Assembly: GCA_019745325.1 (NCBI GenBank)
Contig: JAIETK010000026.1
Span: 1-42,639, forward strand
DNA length: 42,639 nucleotides
Source: Nitrosomonas sp.
Lineage (GTDB): Bacteria > Pseudomonadota > Gammaproteobacteria > Burkholderiales > Nitrosomonadaceae
Reading direction: 5' to 3'
The position numbers and the translations under genes were made by a program. Of this stretch, positions 1-9,322 are shown piece after piece. The notes below the pieces were generated by a model that was not told the DNA's origin, did no database searches, and was given only the letters and a program-made list of their open reading frames with translations. Position 1 is the first letter of the stretch. The number at the start of each line of letters is the position of its first letter.

Positions 1-1
1 A

Positions 2-226
<225 letters not shown>

Positions 227-240
227 TTTCTGAGTAAGAA

Positions 241-267
241 TGTCACACCTGCAAGCCAGGTGTGACA
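241..267 (+). terminator. amoC-amoA intergenic stem-loop
   Basis: A perfect 11-bp stem, TGTCACACCTG (241-251) pairing with CAGGTGTGACA (257-267), encloses a 5-nt loop 14 bp after the amoC stop. No run of T follows, so it is more likely a partial terminator or an RNA 3'-end stabiliser than a full stop. In Nitrosomonas, separate amoC and amoAB transcripts are known, and a stem-loop here is consistent with that. Confidence 0.7.
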
Positions 268-390
268 GAAGAAATTAGGTAACGAAGAGAAAAGATGAAA
301 ACGGGCTAAGGCAGGCGATGTAAAAGGAAGTAAAGGGAATCGTCGAGTTTTCATATTTAATATCACACGAAATGAAGAAGGGAGGGTCTA

Positions 391-1215
391 GTGAGTAGAA
401 CAGACGAAATTTTAGCAGCGGCAAAGATGCCGCCGGAAGCGGTCAGGATGTCAAGATATATCGACGCGGTATATTTTCCGATCCTGTGCATCTTGTTGGT
501 AGGAACATTCCACATGCACTTCATGCTGTTGGCAGGTGACTGGGATTTCTGGCTTGACTGGAAAGACCGTCAATGGTGGCCGGTAGTAACACCGATCGTA
601 GGCGTTATGTATTGCGCGGCACTGCAATATTACCTGTGGGTAAACTACCGTTTATCCTACGGTGCGACACTGTGTATCGTATGCCTGTTAGTCGGAGAAT
701 GGCTGACCCGTTACTGGGGATTCTACTGGTGGTCACACTACCCGTTGAATTTTGTACTGCCATCAACGATGATACCTGGCGCATTGATGCTGGATACCGT
801 ATTGCTGCTGAGCGGTAACTGGCTGATCACGGCACTGTTGGGCGGTGGATTCTGGGGATTATTCTTCTATCCTGGCAACTGGCCGATTTTTGGACCGACC
901 CACTTACCGCTGGTAGTAGAAGGCGTACTGTTATCAGTAGCTGACTACACAGGCTTCTTATATGTACGTACCGGTACACCGGAATATGTACGCCTGATTG
1001 AACAAGGCTCACTGCGGACCTTTGGCGGTCACACCACAGTCATTGCGGCATTCTTCGCAGCGTTTGTATCGATGTTGATGTACTGCGTATGGTGGTACTT
1101 CGGCAAGATCTACTGCACCGCATTCTTCTATGTTAAAGGAGAAAGAGGACGCATCTCTATGAAGAACGACGTAACCGCATTTGGTGAAAAAGGCTTTGCA
1201 CAGGGGATTAGATAA
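391..1215 (+). CDS. amoA: Ammonia monooxygenase subunit A
   Basis: This is the 274-residue membrane subunit AmoA, the usual length for betaproteobacterial AmoA and the standard marker gene of ammonia oxidisers. It has several hydrophobic membrane spans (for example residues ~29-47, 66-85, 130-165 and 215-240) and many Trp/Tyr residues, as expected. The GTG start at 391 follows a strong GGGAGGG ribosome-binding site at 380-386. The TAA stop overlaps the ATG of amoB by one base (TAATG), indicating coupled translation. The AT-rich stretch around 350-362 could hold a promoter, but I cannot define one. The full gene is intact, with no frameshift. Confidence 0.98.
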   Translation: MSRTDEILAAAKMPPEAVRMSRYIDAVYFPILCILLVGTFHMHFMLLAGDWDFWLDWKDRQWWPVVTPIVGVMYCAALQYYLWVNYRLSYGATLCIVCLLVGEWLTRYWGFYWWSHYPLNFVLPSTMIPGALMLDTVLLLSGNWLITALLGGGFWGLFFYPGNWPIFGPTHLPLVVEGVLLSVADYTGFLYVRTGTPEYVRLIEQGSLRTFGGHTTVIAAFFAAFVSMLMYCVWWYFGKIYCTAFFYVKGERGRISMKNDVTAFGEKGFAQGIR

Positions 1216-2477
1216 TGAATATAAGAAGCATATTTAAGCTGGGCGTATTAGGCCTGTATGGAGCGGCAATAGGAGCGGCCTCACTGGCACTGACGCTGAC
1301 AGTAGATGTTCAGACAGCGGCGGCGCACGGTGAACGTTCACAAGAACCGTTCCTTCGTATGCGTACGATTCAATGGTACGACCTGAAATGGCAACCGAAA
1401 GTCACCAAAGTGAACGACATCGCAACGATTACCGGTAAATTTCACTTGGCGGAAGACTGGCCACGTGCGGTAGGCAAGCCGGAACGCGCATTCTTCAACG
1501 TAGGTAGCCCGAGCCCGGTGTTTGTACGTTTAAGCACCAAATTGAACGGCGAACCGACGTTTATTTCTGGACCGCTGCAAATTGGTCGTGACTATGAATT
1601 TGAAGTCAGACTGAAAGCAAGGATTCCAGGACGCCATCACATGCATGCGATGGTAAACGTCAAAGACGCGGGCCCGATTGCAGGACCGGCATCGTGGATG
1701 AACATCTCAGGCAACTGGGATGACTTCACCAATCCGGTAACCACCTTGACAGGCAAAACCATTGATCTGGAGACATTCAACTTCAGCAATGGCGTGTTCT
1801 GGCACTTGGTATGGTTAGGCTTAGGCTGCTTCTGGATTGGCTACTATGTAGCACGTCCGATGTTCCTGCCGCGTAGCCGTGTACTGTTAGCATACGGTGA
1901 TGAACTGCTGTTGGATCCAATGGATCGTAAGGTAGGGCTGGCAGTAGCGATCCTGACCTGTGCATTGGTATGGGGTGGCTATCGTTATACCGAAAGCGTC
2001 CATCCATACACAGTACCGATCCAAGCGGGTGAATCGAAAGTAGAACCGATGCCAATTGCACCGAATCCGGTTGCGATCAAGGTAACGCATGCTAACTACG
2101 ACGTACCTGGACGTGCCCTGCGTGTAACGATGGAAATCACCAACAACGGTGACTCGACAGTCAACATTGGCGAGTTCACAACAGCGGGTGTCCGTTTTGT
2201 AAACGACTTGGGACGCAAATATCTGGATCCTGACTATCCACGCGAACTGGTAGCGACTGGTTTGACGATGGAAGATGAAAGAGGGATTGAACCAGGAGAA
2301 ACCCGGGAAGTTAAGATGGAAGCCAAAGACGCGTTGTGGGAAGTACAACGTTTGATGGCGCTGTTGGGTGACCCGGAAAGCCGCTTTGGTGGTTTGTTGA
2401 TGACATGGGATGACGAAGGCAATCGTTATATTAACAGTATTGCTGGCGCAGTAATTCCAGTCTTTACCAAGCTGTAA
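1215..2477 (+). CDS. amoB: Ammonia monooxygenase subunit B
   Basis: This 420-residue subunit has a large periplasmic cupredoxin-like part. An N-terminal signal/anchor (residues ~8-37) ends in TAAA, so cleavage would leave His38 (HGERSQ) as the mature N-terminus. In PmoB the equivalent His33 is a CuB ligand. The other two CuB histidines are seen in the HHMH cluster at 141-144. Two further membrane spans follow (about 195-215 and 240-260), then a second beta-rich periplasmic domain to the end. The start overlaps the amoA stop by one base. A strong terminator follows 18 bp after the stop, closing the operon with no extra orf4/orf5-type gene. Confidence 0.98.
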   Translation: MNIRSIFKLGVLGLYGAAIGAASLALTLTVDVQTAAAHGERSQEPFLRMRTIQWYDLKWQPKVTKVNDIATITGKFHLAEDWPRAVGKPERAFFNVGSPSPVFVRLSTKLNGEPTFISGPLQIGRDYEFEVRLKARIPGRHHMHAMVNVKDAGPIAGPASWMNISGNWDDFTNPVTTLTGKTIDLETFNFSNGVFWHLVWLGLGCFWIGYYVARPMFLPRSRVLLAYGDELLLDPMDRKVGLAVAILTCALVWGGYRYTESVHPYTVPIQAGESKVEPMPIAPNPVAIKVTHANYDVPGRALRVTMEITNNGDSTVNIGEFTTAGVRFVNDLGRKYLDPDYPRELVATGLTMEDERGIEPGETREVKMEAKDALWEVQRLMALLGDPESRFGGLLMTWDDEGNRYINSIAGAVIPVFTKL

Positions 2478-2495
2478 GATAGAGCGAGTCTGAAC

Positions 2496-2540
2496 ACCGG
2501 TACACCACTGTCGCAAGACAGCCGGTGTACCGGTTTTTTT
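2496..2540 (+). terminator. Rho-independent terminator of amoCAB
   Basis: An 11-bp perfect outer stem, ACCGGTACACC (2496-2506) with GGTGTACCGGT (2524-2534), sits on an inner CTGTC-GCAA-GACAG hairpin and runs into seven T (2534-2540). This is a textbook strong intrinsic terminator 18 bp after the amoB stop. Confidence 0.93.
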
Positions 2541-2680
2541 ATATCGCAACACGATTAATCGAGTAGATAGCTTACTAGATTTCAAAATTAACTTAGTCAC
2601 TTGTGAGTGCCAGTTTATATCTTTAATTTCTTCTAATTCATCAATCTTGGTTGTCTTTGCACAATCAAAAAATCGCAATA

Positions 2681-4204
2681 ATGCACGAAGATACAAAAAT
2701 GCACGGCTTAAAGGCCAAAGGTTTGAGAAAGGGAGCCGTTTCTAATTCGGCAGCCGTGACAATCGGTTTGGCGGCTACAGCTCCTGCCTATTCGCTCACG
2801 GGAGCGCTGGGACACGGTGCTTCTGAAATTGGATATCAATTGCCGATCATATTCATATTGTCAGTAATACCTATGTTCTTTGTTGCGCTATCCTATAAAC
2901 ATCTTACTTCTTCCGCACCAGATTCAGGTACAGTATTTACTTGGGGCTCCAAGGCGATTGGGCCGCGTTTTGGCTGGTTTGGCGGTTGGTCTCTACTACT
3001 TGCAAGTATTTTGGCTGGGGTTGCTGCAACTCAAATAATTGTCAATTCCATAGTGATTATTTTAGATATGACAGAGCCATCGTTATGGCTTCGCTCCGGT
3101 GTCGCAATATTATTTATCGTGAGCTCAACTTACTTGACCGCATTGGGTGTCGAAGAATCTGCACGAACTACCATGATATTGACCATTACGCAATATGGCG
3201 GACTGATTGCATTGGCAGCTGTTCTTTTTTTACAGATATCCCAGGGTAATGCTGCCGTTACTGCCGAACCACTCTCTCTCGATTGGTTTAATCCATTTGC
3301 AATTCCTTCATTTGATACTTTTTTGAATGGATTTCTAGTCGCGTTATTCATTTTTTGGGGATTCGATGCTGCATTGGCAATGTCTGAAGAAACCCAAGGC
3401 AGCGCGGAACAAGCCGGCAGAAGCGGTATCATTGCTATGGCAATTACAGTAATGACTTATGTGATTTTTTCTATTGCTGCACTGGCTTATGCGGGAGTTG
3501 ATAGTGGCGATGCTTCCAGCCTGACTTTCAAAGACAATATAGATTCAATACTGACAATGCTTGCGATGCAGATAATCGGCTCTCATGGCGCTCTCATTGC
3601 CGCGATTATCATTGCACTATCGGCTTTCTCTGCAACAATATCGACCATAATGCCGGCAGCGCGGGCGGCGCTGGCAATGGCCACTTATCGCGCGCTTCCT
3701 CAACGGTTTTCTTCAGTTAATGCGACTACCAGGACACCAAAGTTTGCAACATGGACGATCGGCGCAATGACACTTGTTATATATATCGTTTTAACTGCAA
3801 TCAGTGAATCGGTTGTTAAAGACACAATCCAGAGTGTTAGTATTGCTGTGTGCACCTACTATATTGTCGCTGCGCTATCTTGTGTGTTGTATTTTCATCG
3901 TACTGCATTTAATCATTGGAGTACTGCCTTATCGCAAATTATTTTTCCTGCAACTGCAGTTGTTATATTGTTTGTGGTCAGTGTGCTGCAAGCATGGAAT
4001 ATGATGGATCCGACCTATGGCTCAAGTGGATCGATTGGTGGTGTTGGGGCTGTATTTTTGATAGGGGTCGCGACGCTGCTATGCGGCGTCCCATTAATGA
4101 TTTTATGGAATCTTTTTGAGCCTCGTTTCTTCCGGGGGGAAACATTGCCATTGGAAAGAGCCCACATGGTCCCAGATGTCGAGGATAACAGAGTTCAGCA
4201 GTAG
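2681..4204 (+). CDS. APC-family amino acid/polyamine permease
   Basis: This predicted 507-residue inner-membrane permease has about twelve hydrophobic spans. The N-terminal segment KGLRKGAVSNSAAVTIGLAATAPAYSLTGALG is the typical glycine-rich first helix of the amino acid-polyamine-organocation family, and EESARTT and SEETQGS are typical loop motifs. The substrate cannot be read from the sequence. The frame is open upstream to a TTG at 2651, but ATG 2681 or ATG 2696 is the more likely start. It lies downstream of the amo terminator, so it probably has its own promoter. Base composition is more AT-rich than amo. Amino acid uptake would be an accessory carbon or nitrogen trait in an autotroph. 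Confidence 0.85.
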   Translation: MHEDTKMHGLKAKGLRKGAVSNSAAVTIGLAATAPAYSLTGALGHGASEIGYQLPIIFILSVIPMFFVALSYKHLTSSAPDSGTVFTWGSKAIGPRFGWFGGWSLLLASILAGVAATQIIVNSIVIILDMTEPSLWLRSGVAILFIVSSTYLTALGVEESARTTMILTITQYGGLIALAAVLFLQISQGNAAVTAEPLSLDWFNPFAIPSFDTFLNGFLVALFIFWGFDAALAMSEETQGSAEQAGRSGIIAMAITVMTYVIFSIAALAYAGVDSGDASSLTFKDNIDSILTMLAMQIIGSHGALIAAIIIALSAFSATISTIMPAARAALAMATYRALPQRFSSVNATTRTPKFATWTIGAMTLVIYIVLTAISESVVKDTIQSVSIAVCTYYIVAALSCVLYFHRTAFNHWSTALSQIIFPATAVVILFVVSVLQAWNMMDPTYGSSGSIGGVGAVFLIGVATLLCGVPLMILWNLFEPRFFRGETLPLERAHMVPDVEDNRVQQ

Positions 4205-4278
4205 TCAGGAATGACGAAGCTGCTGTGACGCTTGAACTATTAACCAACGTGTGAAAGTGAAGAGAACCTAATCGCTGG

Positions 4279-4659
4279 TTAGATTGTTTTGTCTTTTTCA
4301 AGTGGAAAAGCAGCATCACGCCATGCTTTAATACCGCCTTTCATCGATACAACATTTCGATAACCCATTTGCTGTAATGCATCCGCCGCTAATACGGAAC
4401 GATAACCACCACCGCAATACAAAACTATCGATGCATTTTTATCGGGAACAACCGATTCGATGTCTCGTTCAAGTATTCCTTTCCCGAGGTGACGTGCACC
4501 AGCCGCATGGTCAATCCAATATTCATGATCTTCGCGTACGTCAATGAAATAAAATTTTTCTCCCTGAGCGATGCGGACTTGCACTTCTTCCGCTGTGCAT
4601 TCTTTAATCCGCTCCTTTACTTGCTCTACTAGCTTTAAGAATCCTGGATTATGATGCAT
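4279..4659 (-). CDS. Single-domain rhodanese-like sulfurtransferase
   Basis: This 126-residue protein carries one rhodanese homology domain. The active loop is CGGGYR with the nucleophilic Cys82, preceded by FIDVREDHEYWIDHAAGARHL, the conserved CH2A-like region, and followed by the C-terminal GGIKAW motif. It has no signal peptide, so it is cytoplasmic. Such proteins carry a persulfide and transfer sulfur or detoxify cyanide; the actual acceptor is unknown. It converges on the permease gene and lies 26 bp downstream of tRNA-Thr on the same strand, so the two may be co-transcribed. Confidence 0.9.
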   Translation of the reverse strand: MHHNPGFLKLVEQVKERIKECTAEEVQVRIAQGEKFYFIDVREDHEYWIDHAAGARHLGKGILERDIESVVPDKNASIVLYCGGGYRSVLAADALQQMGYRNVVSMKGGIKAWRDAAFPLEKDKTI

Positions 4660-4685
4660 TTATGATCTTGGTAGTATCAAATGAT

Positions 4686-4761
<76 letters not shown>

Positions 4762-4887
4762 TTTGGAAAAACGAAGCTGGCTATTATAGATGGTTGGGGA
4801 ATTGCGGGCAAATAGTTAAGAACAGTTATTCTGAGCCTAACGCTGTAAACCAAATTATTTCTTAATCGTTATGAAGTTTTTAAGATT

Positions 4888-4942
4888 TACTGTTTTTTGA
4901 TAATTTTCGCCTAAGTTCGGCGATATTCATCAAAAAACTGTA
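4888..4942. promoter_or_regulatory. Nested inverted repeat upstream of aroQ
   Basis: The arms at 4888-4901 and 4929-4942 pair over 13 of 14 positions (TACTGTTTTTTGAT with ATCAAAAAACTGTA). Inside lies a second perfect stem, TCGCC (4907-4911) with GGCGA (4919-4923), around a 7-nt loop. It sits in the 212-bp gap between tRNA-Thr and aroQ, 31 bp before the aroQ start. It could be a terminator for unseen transcription, a 5'-leader structure or a small mobile-repeat remnant. Confidence 0.5.
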
Positions 4943-4973
4943 CATTTTAGCCGCAACAGTCCATAATTCACAT

Positions 4974-5429
4974 ATGGATTCTACGAAAGCAATCGTAAAA
5001 AATATCTTGATTATCCATGGACCCAATTTGAATCTTTTGGGGGTTCGTGAGCCGGAGATTTATGGCGGAATTACTTTGCAAGATATTAACAGAAAATTAA
5101 GCAATTTAACCGAAAATACTGACTTTAAGCTGGATTTCTTTCAGCATAACGCGGAATCAGCTTTGATCGAAAGAATACAGCAAACAATGCAGGATGGAAC
5201 GAATTTCATCATAATCAATCCGGCTGCATACACGCATACCAGTGTCGCGTTGCGTGATGCGATTGCAGCGGTAAGACTACCTTTTATCGAAGTGCATTTA
5301 TCGAATATCTATTCGCGCGAAACCTTCCGGCATCATTCTTATTTCTCGGATTTGGCGATCGGTGTCATCAGTGGTCTGGGTGCTAAAGGATACGAGTTGG
5401 CGCTGGAATATGCCATGACTTCCTACTGA
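4974..5429 (+). CDS. aroQ: Type II 3-dehydroquinate dehydratase
   Basis: This enzyme converts 3-dehydroquinate to 3-dehydroshikimate in the shikimate pathway. The 151-residue length matches the small dodecameric type II family. Family motifs include [18 protein letters not shown], with the catalytic tyrosine in the last part, followed by [31 protein letters not shown], and [20 protein letters not shown] with the active-site histidines. The first nine residues are longer than is typical (families often start at [10 protein letters not shown]), but no closer ATG exists. The gene stands first in the aroQ-accB-accC-prmA run common in betaproteobacteria. Confidence 0.97.
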   Translation: MDSTKAIVKNILIIHGPNLNLLGVREPEIYGGITLQDINRKLSNLTENTDFKLDFFQHNAESALIERIQQTMQDGTNFIIINPAAYTHTSVALRDAIAAVRLPFIEVHLSNIYSRETFRHHSYFSDLAIGVISGLGAKGYELALEYAMTSY

Positions 5430-5474
5430 TAGATTTGTAAACTTTTTCTTTTTGCAATGTCAAGGAGTTGTGTG

Positions 5475-5549
5475 ATGTTGCGGTTTTTTCACTACGAACG
5501 AATTGTTGATAAAACGACCTTGGAGCGAGGCACTACCTCGGGAGATTGA
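5475..5549 (+). CDS. Possible 24-residue leader peptide upstream of accB
   Basis: An ATG at 5475 follows an ideal AAGGAG (5462-5467) at 7-nt spacing. It opens a 24-codon frame starting MLRFFHYERIVDK and ending in TGA only 3 bp before the accB ATG. The peptide has an early aromatic cluster (F4 F5 H6 Y7). Its 3' part overlaps a short hairpin, CGAGG (5526-5530) with CCTCG (5536-5540), that adjoins the accB ribosome-binding site GGGAG. This is direct sequence evidence for a translatable short frame; a regulatory role on accBC is inference. It may be chance. Confidence 0.4.
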   Translation: MLRFFHYERIVDKTTLERGTTSGD

Positions 5550-5552
5550 AAA

Positions 5553-6035
5553 ATGGATTTAAGAAAGCTAAAGAAGCTCATTGAGTTGGTTGAAGAATCA
5601 AGTATTGCCGAACTGGAAATTACGGAAGGTGAAGAAAAAGTGAGGATTAGCAAACCGGGTTCCGGGGTGCAGAACTATGCCATTATGCCGCAAGCCATGC
5701 CGGCCATGATGCAAGCATCGCCACAGTCCGTGACGATCGCAAACCCGGGAAATACCGATGCGCCGGATGCGGCTGCATCCACTGCTAAAGCCGTATTGGA
5801 TGGTCATATTGTTAAATCTCCGATGGTTGGAACTTTTTACCGGGCCGCTTCGCCGGGCGCCAATCCTTTTGTGGAAGTCGGACAAAGTGTCAAAATGGGC
5901 GATACGCTGTGTATTATTGAGGCTATGAAATTGCTGAATGAAATCGAAGCGGACAAAAACGGTGTGATTAAAGCAATCCTGCCTGAGAACGGACAGCCTG
6001 TGGAATACGGCGAGCCGCTTTTTATCATTGAATAA
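5553..6035 (+). CDS. accB: Biotin carboxyl carrier protein of acetyl-CoA carboxylase
   Basis: This 160-residue BCCP carries biotin for acetyl-CoA carboxylase, the first step of fatty acid synthesis. The N-terminal region (1-35, [23 protein letters not shown]) is the conserved AccC-binding part. A Pro/Ala/Met-rich flexible linker spans ~40-80, and the C-terminal biotinyl domain carries the EAMKLLNEI motif with Lys126 as the biotinylated lysine. It is followed by accC after 24 bp. A GGGAG ribosome-binding site lies at 5540-5544. A possible short leader frame ends 3 bp upstream. Confidence 0.97.
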   Translation: MDLRKLKKLIELVEESSIAELEITEGEEKVRISKPGSGVQNYAIMPQAMPAMMQASPQSVTIANPGNTDAPDAAASTAKAVLDGHIVKSPMVGTFYRAASPGANPFVEVGQSVKMGDTLCIIEAMKLLNEIEADKNGVIKAILPENGQPVEYGEPLFIIE

Positions 6036-6059
6036 ATATCTGAGAGAGATCAGATAATC

Positions 6060-7415
6060 ATGTTTGAAAAAATTCTTATTGCGAATCGGGGTGAAATTGC
6101 GCTACGGATTCAGCGTGCATGCCGCGCGATGGGCATCAAAACGGTAGCTGTCCACTCCGAAGCGGATGCGGAAGCCAAGTATGTGATGTTAGCCGACGAA
6201 TCGGTTTGTATCGGTCCTGCGCCTGTTGGACAGAGTTACCTCAATATTCCGGCGATTATCAGCGCTGCGGAAGTCACCGATGCTGAAGCCATTCATCCAG
6301 GGTATGGTTTTTTGTCCGAAAATGCTGATTTCGCTGAAAGGGTTGAAAAAAGCGGGTTTGTTTTTATTGGTCCTCGGCCTGAAACGATTCGCTTGATGGG
6401 TGATAAAGTCAGTGCCAAAAACGCTATGAAGAATGCCGGCGTACCGTGCGTTCCCGGCTCGGATGGCGCATTGCCGGACAATATTGATGAAGTAAAAAAG
6501 ATTGTCAAGGAAATCGGGTATCCTGTCATTCTCAAAGCTGCCGGCGGCGGCGGCGGCCGAGGCATGCGAGTCGTGCATACCGAAGCGGCACTATCGAATG
6601 CAGTTATCATGACGCGCAATGAAGCGCAAGCAGCGTTTGGCAATCCGACAGTTTATGCTGAGAAATTTCTGGAGAACCCGCGCCATATTGAATTTCAATT
6701 ATTGATCGACGCACACGGCAATGCAGTGCATCTGGGTGAAAGGGATTGTTCGATGCAACGACGGCATCAAAAAATTCTCGAAGAAGCGCCTGCACCTGGC
6801 ATACCGGAGAAATTACGCAATAAAATCGGTGAGCGCTGTGCCGATGCCTGCCGCCGGATCAAATACCGCGGCGTCGGTACGTTCGAGTTTCTTTTTGAAA
6901 ACAATGAATTTTATTTCATCGAAATGAATACTCGTTTACAAGTTGAACATCCGGTTACTGAAGCAATCACCGGTATCGATCTCGTGCAAGCGCAAATCAA
7001 CGTGGCGGCCGGTTTAACGCTGCCGGTCAGTCAGAAAGATATTATATTTAAAGGACATGCGATCGAATGCCGCATCAACGCGGAAGATGCTTACAAACTG
7101 ACGCCTTCTGCCGGCCGTATTACGCAATATCATGCGCCAGGTGGTCCTGGCGTACGGGTTGATTCACACGTGTACCATAATTATATGGTGCCACCATACT
7201 ACGATTCGATGATCGGAAAAATCATCACCTATGGCGATACTCGCGAGCAGGCTATCGCACGCATGCGGATCGCATTGTCGGAGATGGTCGTGGCCGGCAT
7301 CAAGACCAATATTCCATTGCATCGGGACTTACTCAACGATGCCACATTCTTGCGCGGCGGTTTTTCGATTCATTATTTGGAACAAAAACTGGCGTTGCAT
7401 AATAAAACCGATTAA
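6060..7415 (+). CDS. accC: Biotin carboxylase subunit of acetyl-CoA carboxylase
   Basis: This 451-residue protein catalyses ATP- and bicarbonate-dependent carboxylation of biotin on AccB. The order is the N-terminal biotin carboxylase domain ([20 protein letters not shown]), the ATP-grasp domain with the glycine loop [11 protein letters not shown] and [13 protein letters not shown], the catalytic [16 protein letters not shown] segment, and the C-terminal [11 protein letters not shown] domain. Length equals that of Escherichia coli AccC (~449). It is co-directional with accB and very probably in the same transcript. Confidence 0.98.
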   Translation: MFEKILIANRGEIALRIQRACRAMGIKTVAVHSEADAEAKYVMLADESVCIGPAPVGQSYLNIPAIISAAEVTDAEAIHPGYGFLSENADFAERVEKSGFVFIGPRPETIRLMGDKVSAKNAMKNAGVPCVPGSDGALPDNIDEVKKIVKEIGYPVILKAAGGGGGRGMRVVHTEAALSNAVIMTRNEAQAAFGNPTVYAEKFLENPRHIEFQLLIDAHGNAVHLGERDCSMQRRHQKILEEAPAPGIPEKLRNKIGERCADACRRIKYRGVGTFEFLFENNEFYFIEMNTRLQVEHPVTEAITGIDLVQAQINVAAGLTLPVSQKDIIFKGHAIECRINAEDAYKLTPSAGRITQYHAPGGPGVRVDSHVYHNYMVPPYYDSMIGKIITYGDTREQAIARMRIALSEMVVAGIKTNIPLHRDLLNDATFLRGGFSIHYLEQKLALHNKTD

Positions 7416-7447
7416 GGCGCGATTTTTTCATTGATTTCTGCTGACGC

Positions 7448-8365
7448 ATGAGCTGGATTACGCTGATTATCAGAACGGATGCCGAACATGCTGAAGCACT
7501 GAGCGATGCACTATTGGAACAAGGCGCATTGTCCGTCGAAATTCACGATGCTGCTGCCGATACGCAAGACGAGCAAATGCTGTTCGGCGAACCGGGTGAG
7601 CCTAGCGGTGAAATCTGGAAAAATGCGGAGATCTCGGCGCTGTTCGAGCAAGCAGCAGATATTGCAGAAGTTTTGCGCAATGTCTCGGGTATCATGCCAT
7701 CCGGTGAAGATCTCGAGTATCACTTGGAACAAATCGAAGAACAGGATTGGGTACGCCTGACGCAATCACAGTTTGATCCGATTCAGATTTCTCAGCGGCT
7801 ATGGATTGTTCCGACCTGGCATTCCTCTCCGGATCCTGCGGCAATCAATCTAATTCTTGATCCTGGATTGGCTTTTGGCACCGGCAGCCATCCCACCACG
7901 CAATTATGTTTAGGCTGGTTAGATCAGAATCTGAGTCCCGGCGGCAAACTGATTGATTATGGCTGCGGTTCCGGAATACTCGCCATCGCCGCGCTAAAGC
8001 TGGGTGCGTCGCATGTGACCGGTATCGATATCGATCCGCAAGCCATTGAAGCCAGCCAGGAAAATGCGCTAAGAAATCAGTGCGATCCTGAGAAATTTCG
8101 TTTTGTGACCCCGCAGCATACGATCGGATCAAATGTATCGCCGGATCATCCCGTTGATGTGATCGTCGCCAATATTCTGACAAACCCATTGATGTTGCTG
8201 GCGCCGGTACTTGCTGGCGCGGTGCGCGCCGGAGGGGATATCGTATTGTCAGGAATACTTCAAGAGCAAGCTGACGAAGTCAAACAAGTTTACCGGCAAT
8301 GGTTTGATATGCGCACGGTGGCAGTGCAAGAAGGCTGGGTGTTGTTAACGGGCAGCAAAAGATGA
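7448..8365 (+). CDS. prmA: Ribosomal protein L11 methyltransferase
   Basis: This 305-residue enzyme uses S-adenosylmethionine to methylate ribosomal protein L11. The N-terminal substrate-recognition domain (SWITLIIRTDAEHAEALSDALLEQGALSVEI) is followed by the Rossmann methyltransferase domain. There the GTGSHPTTQLCL motif precedes motif I (DYGCGSGILAIAALKLGA) and the IVANILTNPL motif typical of PrmA. The gene starts 32 bp after accC and probably shares its transcript. Its position between accC and a DUF3426 gene is common among betaproteobacteria. Confidence 0.96.
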   Translation: MSWITLIIRTDAEHAEALSDALLEQGALSVEIHDAAADTQDEQMLFGEPGEPSGEIWKNAEISALFEQAADIAEVLRNVSGIMPSGEDLEYHLEQIEEQDWVRLTQSQFDPIQISQRLWIVPTWHSSPDPAAINLILDPGLAFGTGSHPTTQLCLGWLDQNLSPGGKLIDYGCGSGILAIAALKLGASHVTGIDIDPQAIEASQENALRNQCDPEKFRFVTPQHTIGSNVSPDHPVDVIVANILTNPLMLLAPVLAGAVRAGGDIVLSGILQEQADEVKQVYRQWFDMRTVAVQEGWVLLTGSKR

Positions 8366-8450
8366 AATGATGATCTCTAAAACGTTGATGGCCAATGCGT
8401 TTCAATAACCAGTCATTAAAATACAAGCAATCCAAAACAGCGAGTCTTAC

Positions 8451-9257
8451 ATGGCGTTGGTAACTTGCTGTCCGAGTTGCAGTACGACATTTCGCGTCAA
8501 TGCGGCGCAACTCCAAGCACATGGCGGTGATGTCCGCTGCGGGCAATGTCAGCGGGTATTTAACGGTTTCGCCACTCTGATTACCGCGCATGAATCAACC
8601 ATCGAATATCCGCTAACCGTCCGGCCGCAACCGGATGCTGCGCCTGGCTCATCCGCTGAAACTGCTAATATCAATCCGGATTCGAGCAAAGTCATTAATC
8701 CGGCATCCGTTCTCGCGAGTGAGCCGGATATGCAGAATCCTTCCGATCGATTGTTCGACGATGAAGAACCGGTCAAGCATTCATCGCCAATGTGGGGGAT
8801 TGCGAGCGTGATGTTATTGCTGCTGTTGTTTGGCCAGGTGGCGCATCATTATCGGACGCAACTGACCATCCTCGCACCGCATTTCAGGCCCTATTTGGAA
8901 CGGTTTTGTGAATTGCTTGACTGCACGGTCGCTTATCCGCGAGATATTCAGCAAATCGGCATCGAGTCGTCCGATTTGCAAAAGAACCCGGCAAGTCAAC
9001 CCGAAGTCACGACCATGCGCGCGATTATTCATAACACCGCGCTGTTCCCGCAAGCTTTTCCGGCATTGCATCTGGTATTGCTCGATGCGCAGCAGAACGT
9101 TATCACCAGCCGGATTTTTACGGCGGATGACTATTTGCAAGAAGGAGATAAGCAGCGATTGTTTATTGCGGCGCAACAGGAAATTGAGATACGCCTGGAC
9201 TTTGATAGTACCGGACTAAGTGCGCTGGGTTATCGCCTGCTTTTGTTTTACCCCTGA
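8451..9257 (+). CDS. Zinc-ribbon, single-span membrane protein (DUF3426 family)
   Basis: This 268-residue protein starts with an MJ0042-type zinc ribbon, CCPSCSTTFRV...VRCGQCQRVFNGF, with two CxxC knuckles in the first ~40 residues. A low-complexity Pro/Ser/Glu stretch follows, then one membrane helix (WGIASVMLLLLLFGQVAHHY, about 117-136) and a periplasmic-side DUF3426 domain to the end. The family's role is unknown. It lies 85 bp after prmA and may share its transcript. A bidirectional terminator follows. Confidence 0.88.
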   Translation: MALVTCCPSCSTTFRVNAAQLQAHGGDVRCGQCQRVFNGFATLITAHESTIEYPLTVRPQPDAAPGSSAETANINPDSSKVINPASVLASEPDMQNPSDRLFDDEEPVKHSSPMWGIASVMLLLLLFGQVAHHYRTQLTILAPHFRPYLERFCELLDCTVAYPRDIQQIGIESSDLQKNPASQPEVTTMRAIIHNTALFPQAFPALHLVLLDAQQNVITSRIFTADDYLQEGDKQRLFIAAQQEIEIRLDFDSTGLSALGYRLLLFYP

Positions 9258-9280
9258 TAGCGCAGCGGAATTCATACATG

Positions 9281-9309
9281 CAAACTGCCGTAACAGCTAC
9301 GGCAATTTG
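9281..9309. terminator. Bidirectional terminator between convergent genes
   Basis: TGCCGTA (9286-9292) pairs perfectly with TACGGCA (9298-9304) around a 5-nt loop. Flanking CAAA and TTTG can extend the stem past one mismatch. It lies in the gap between the DUF3426 gene and the convergent alcohol dehydrogenase gene. Confidence 0.75.
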
Positions 9310-9322
9310 TGTTTTCTAATCG

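Noticed and set aside
1887..2696. 269-residue open frame on the minus strand across amoB
   Set aside because: It lies opposite the clearly coding amoB, shows no recognisable motif, and has a composition that fits an antisense shadow.
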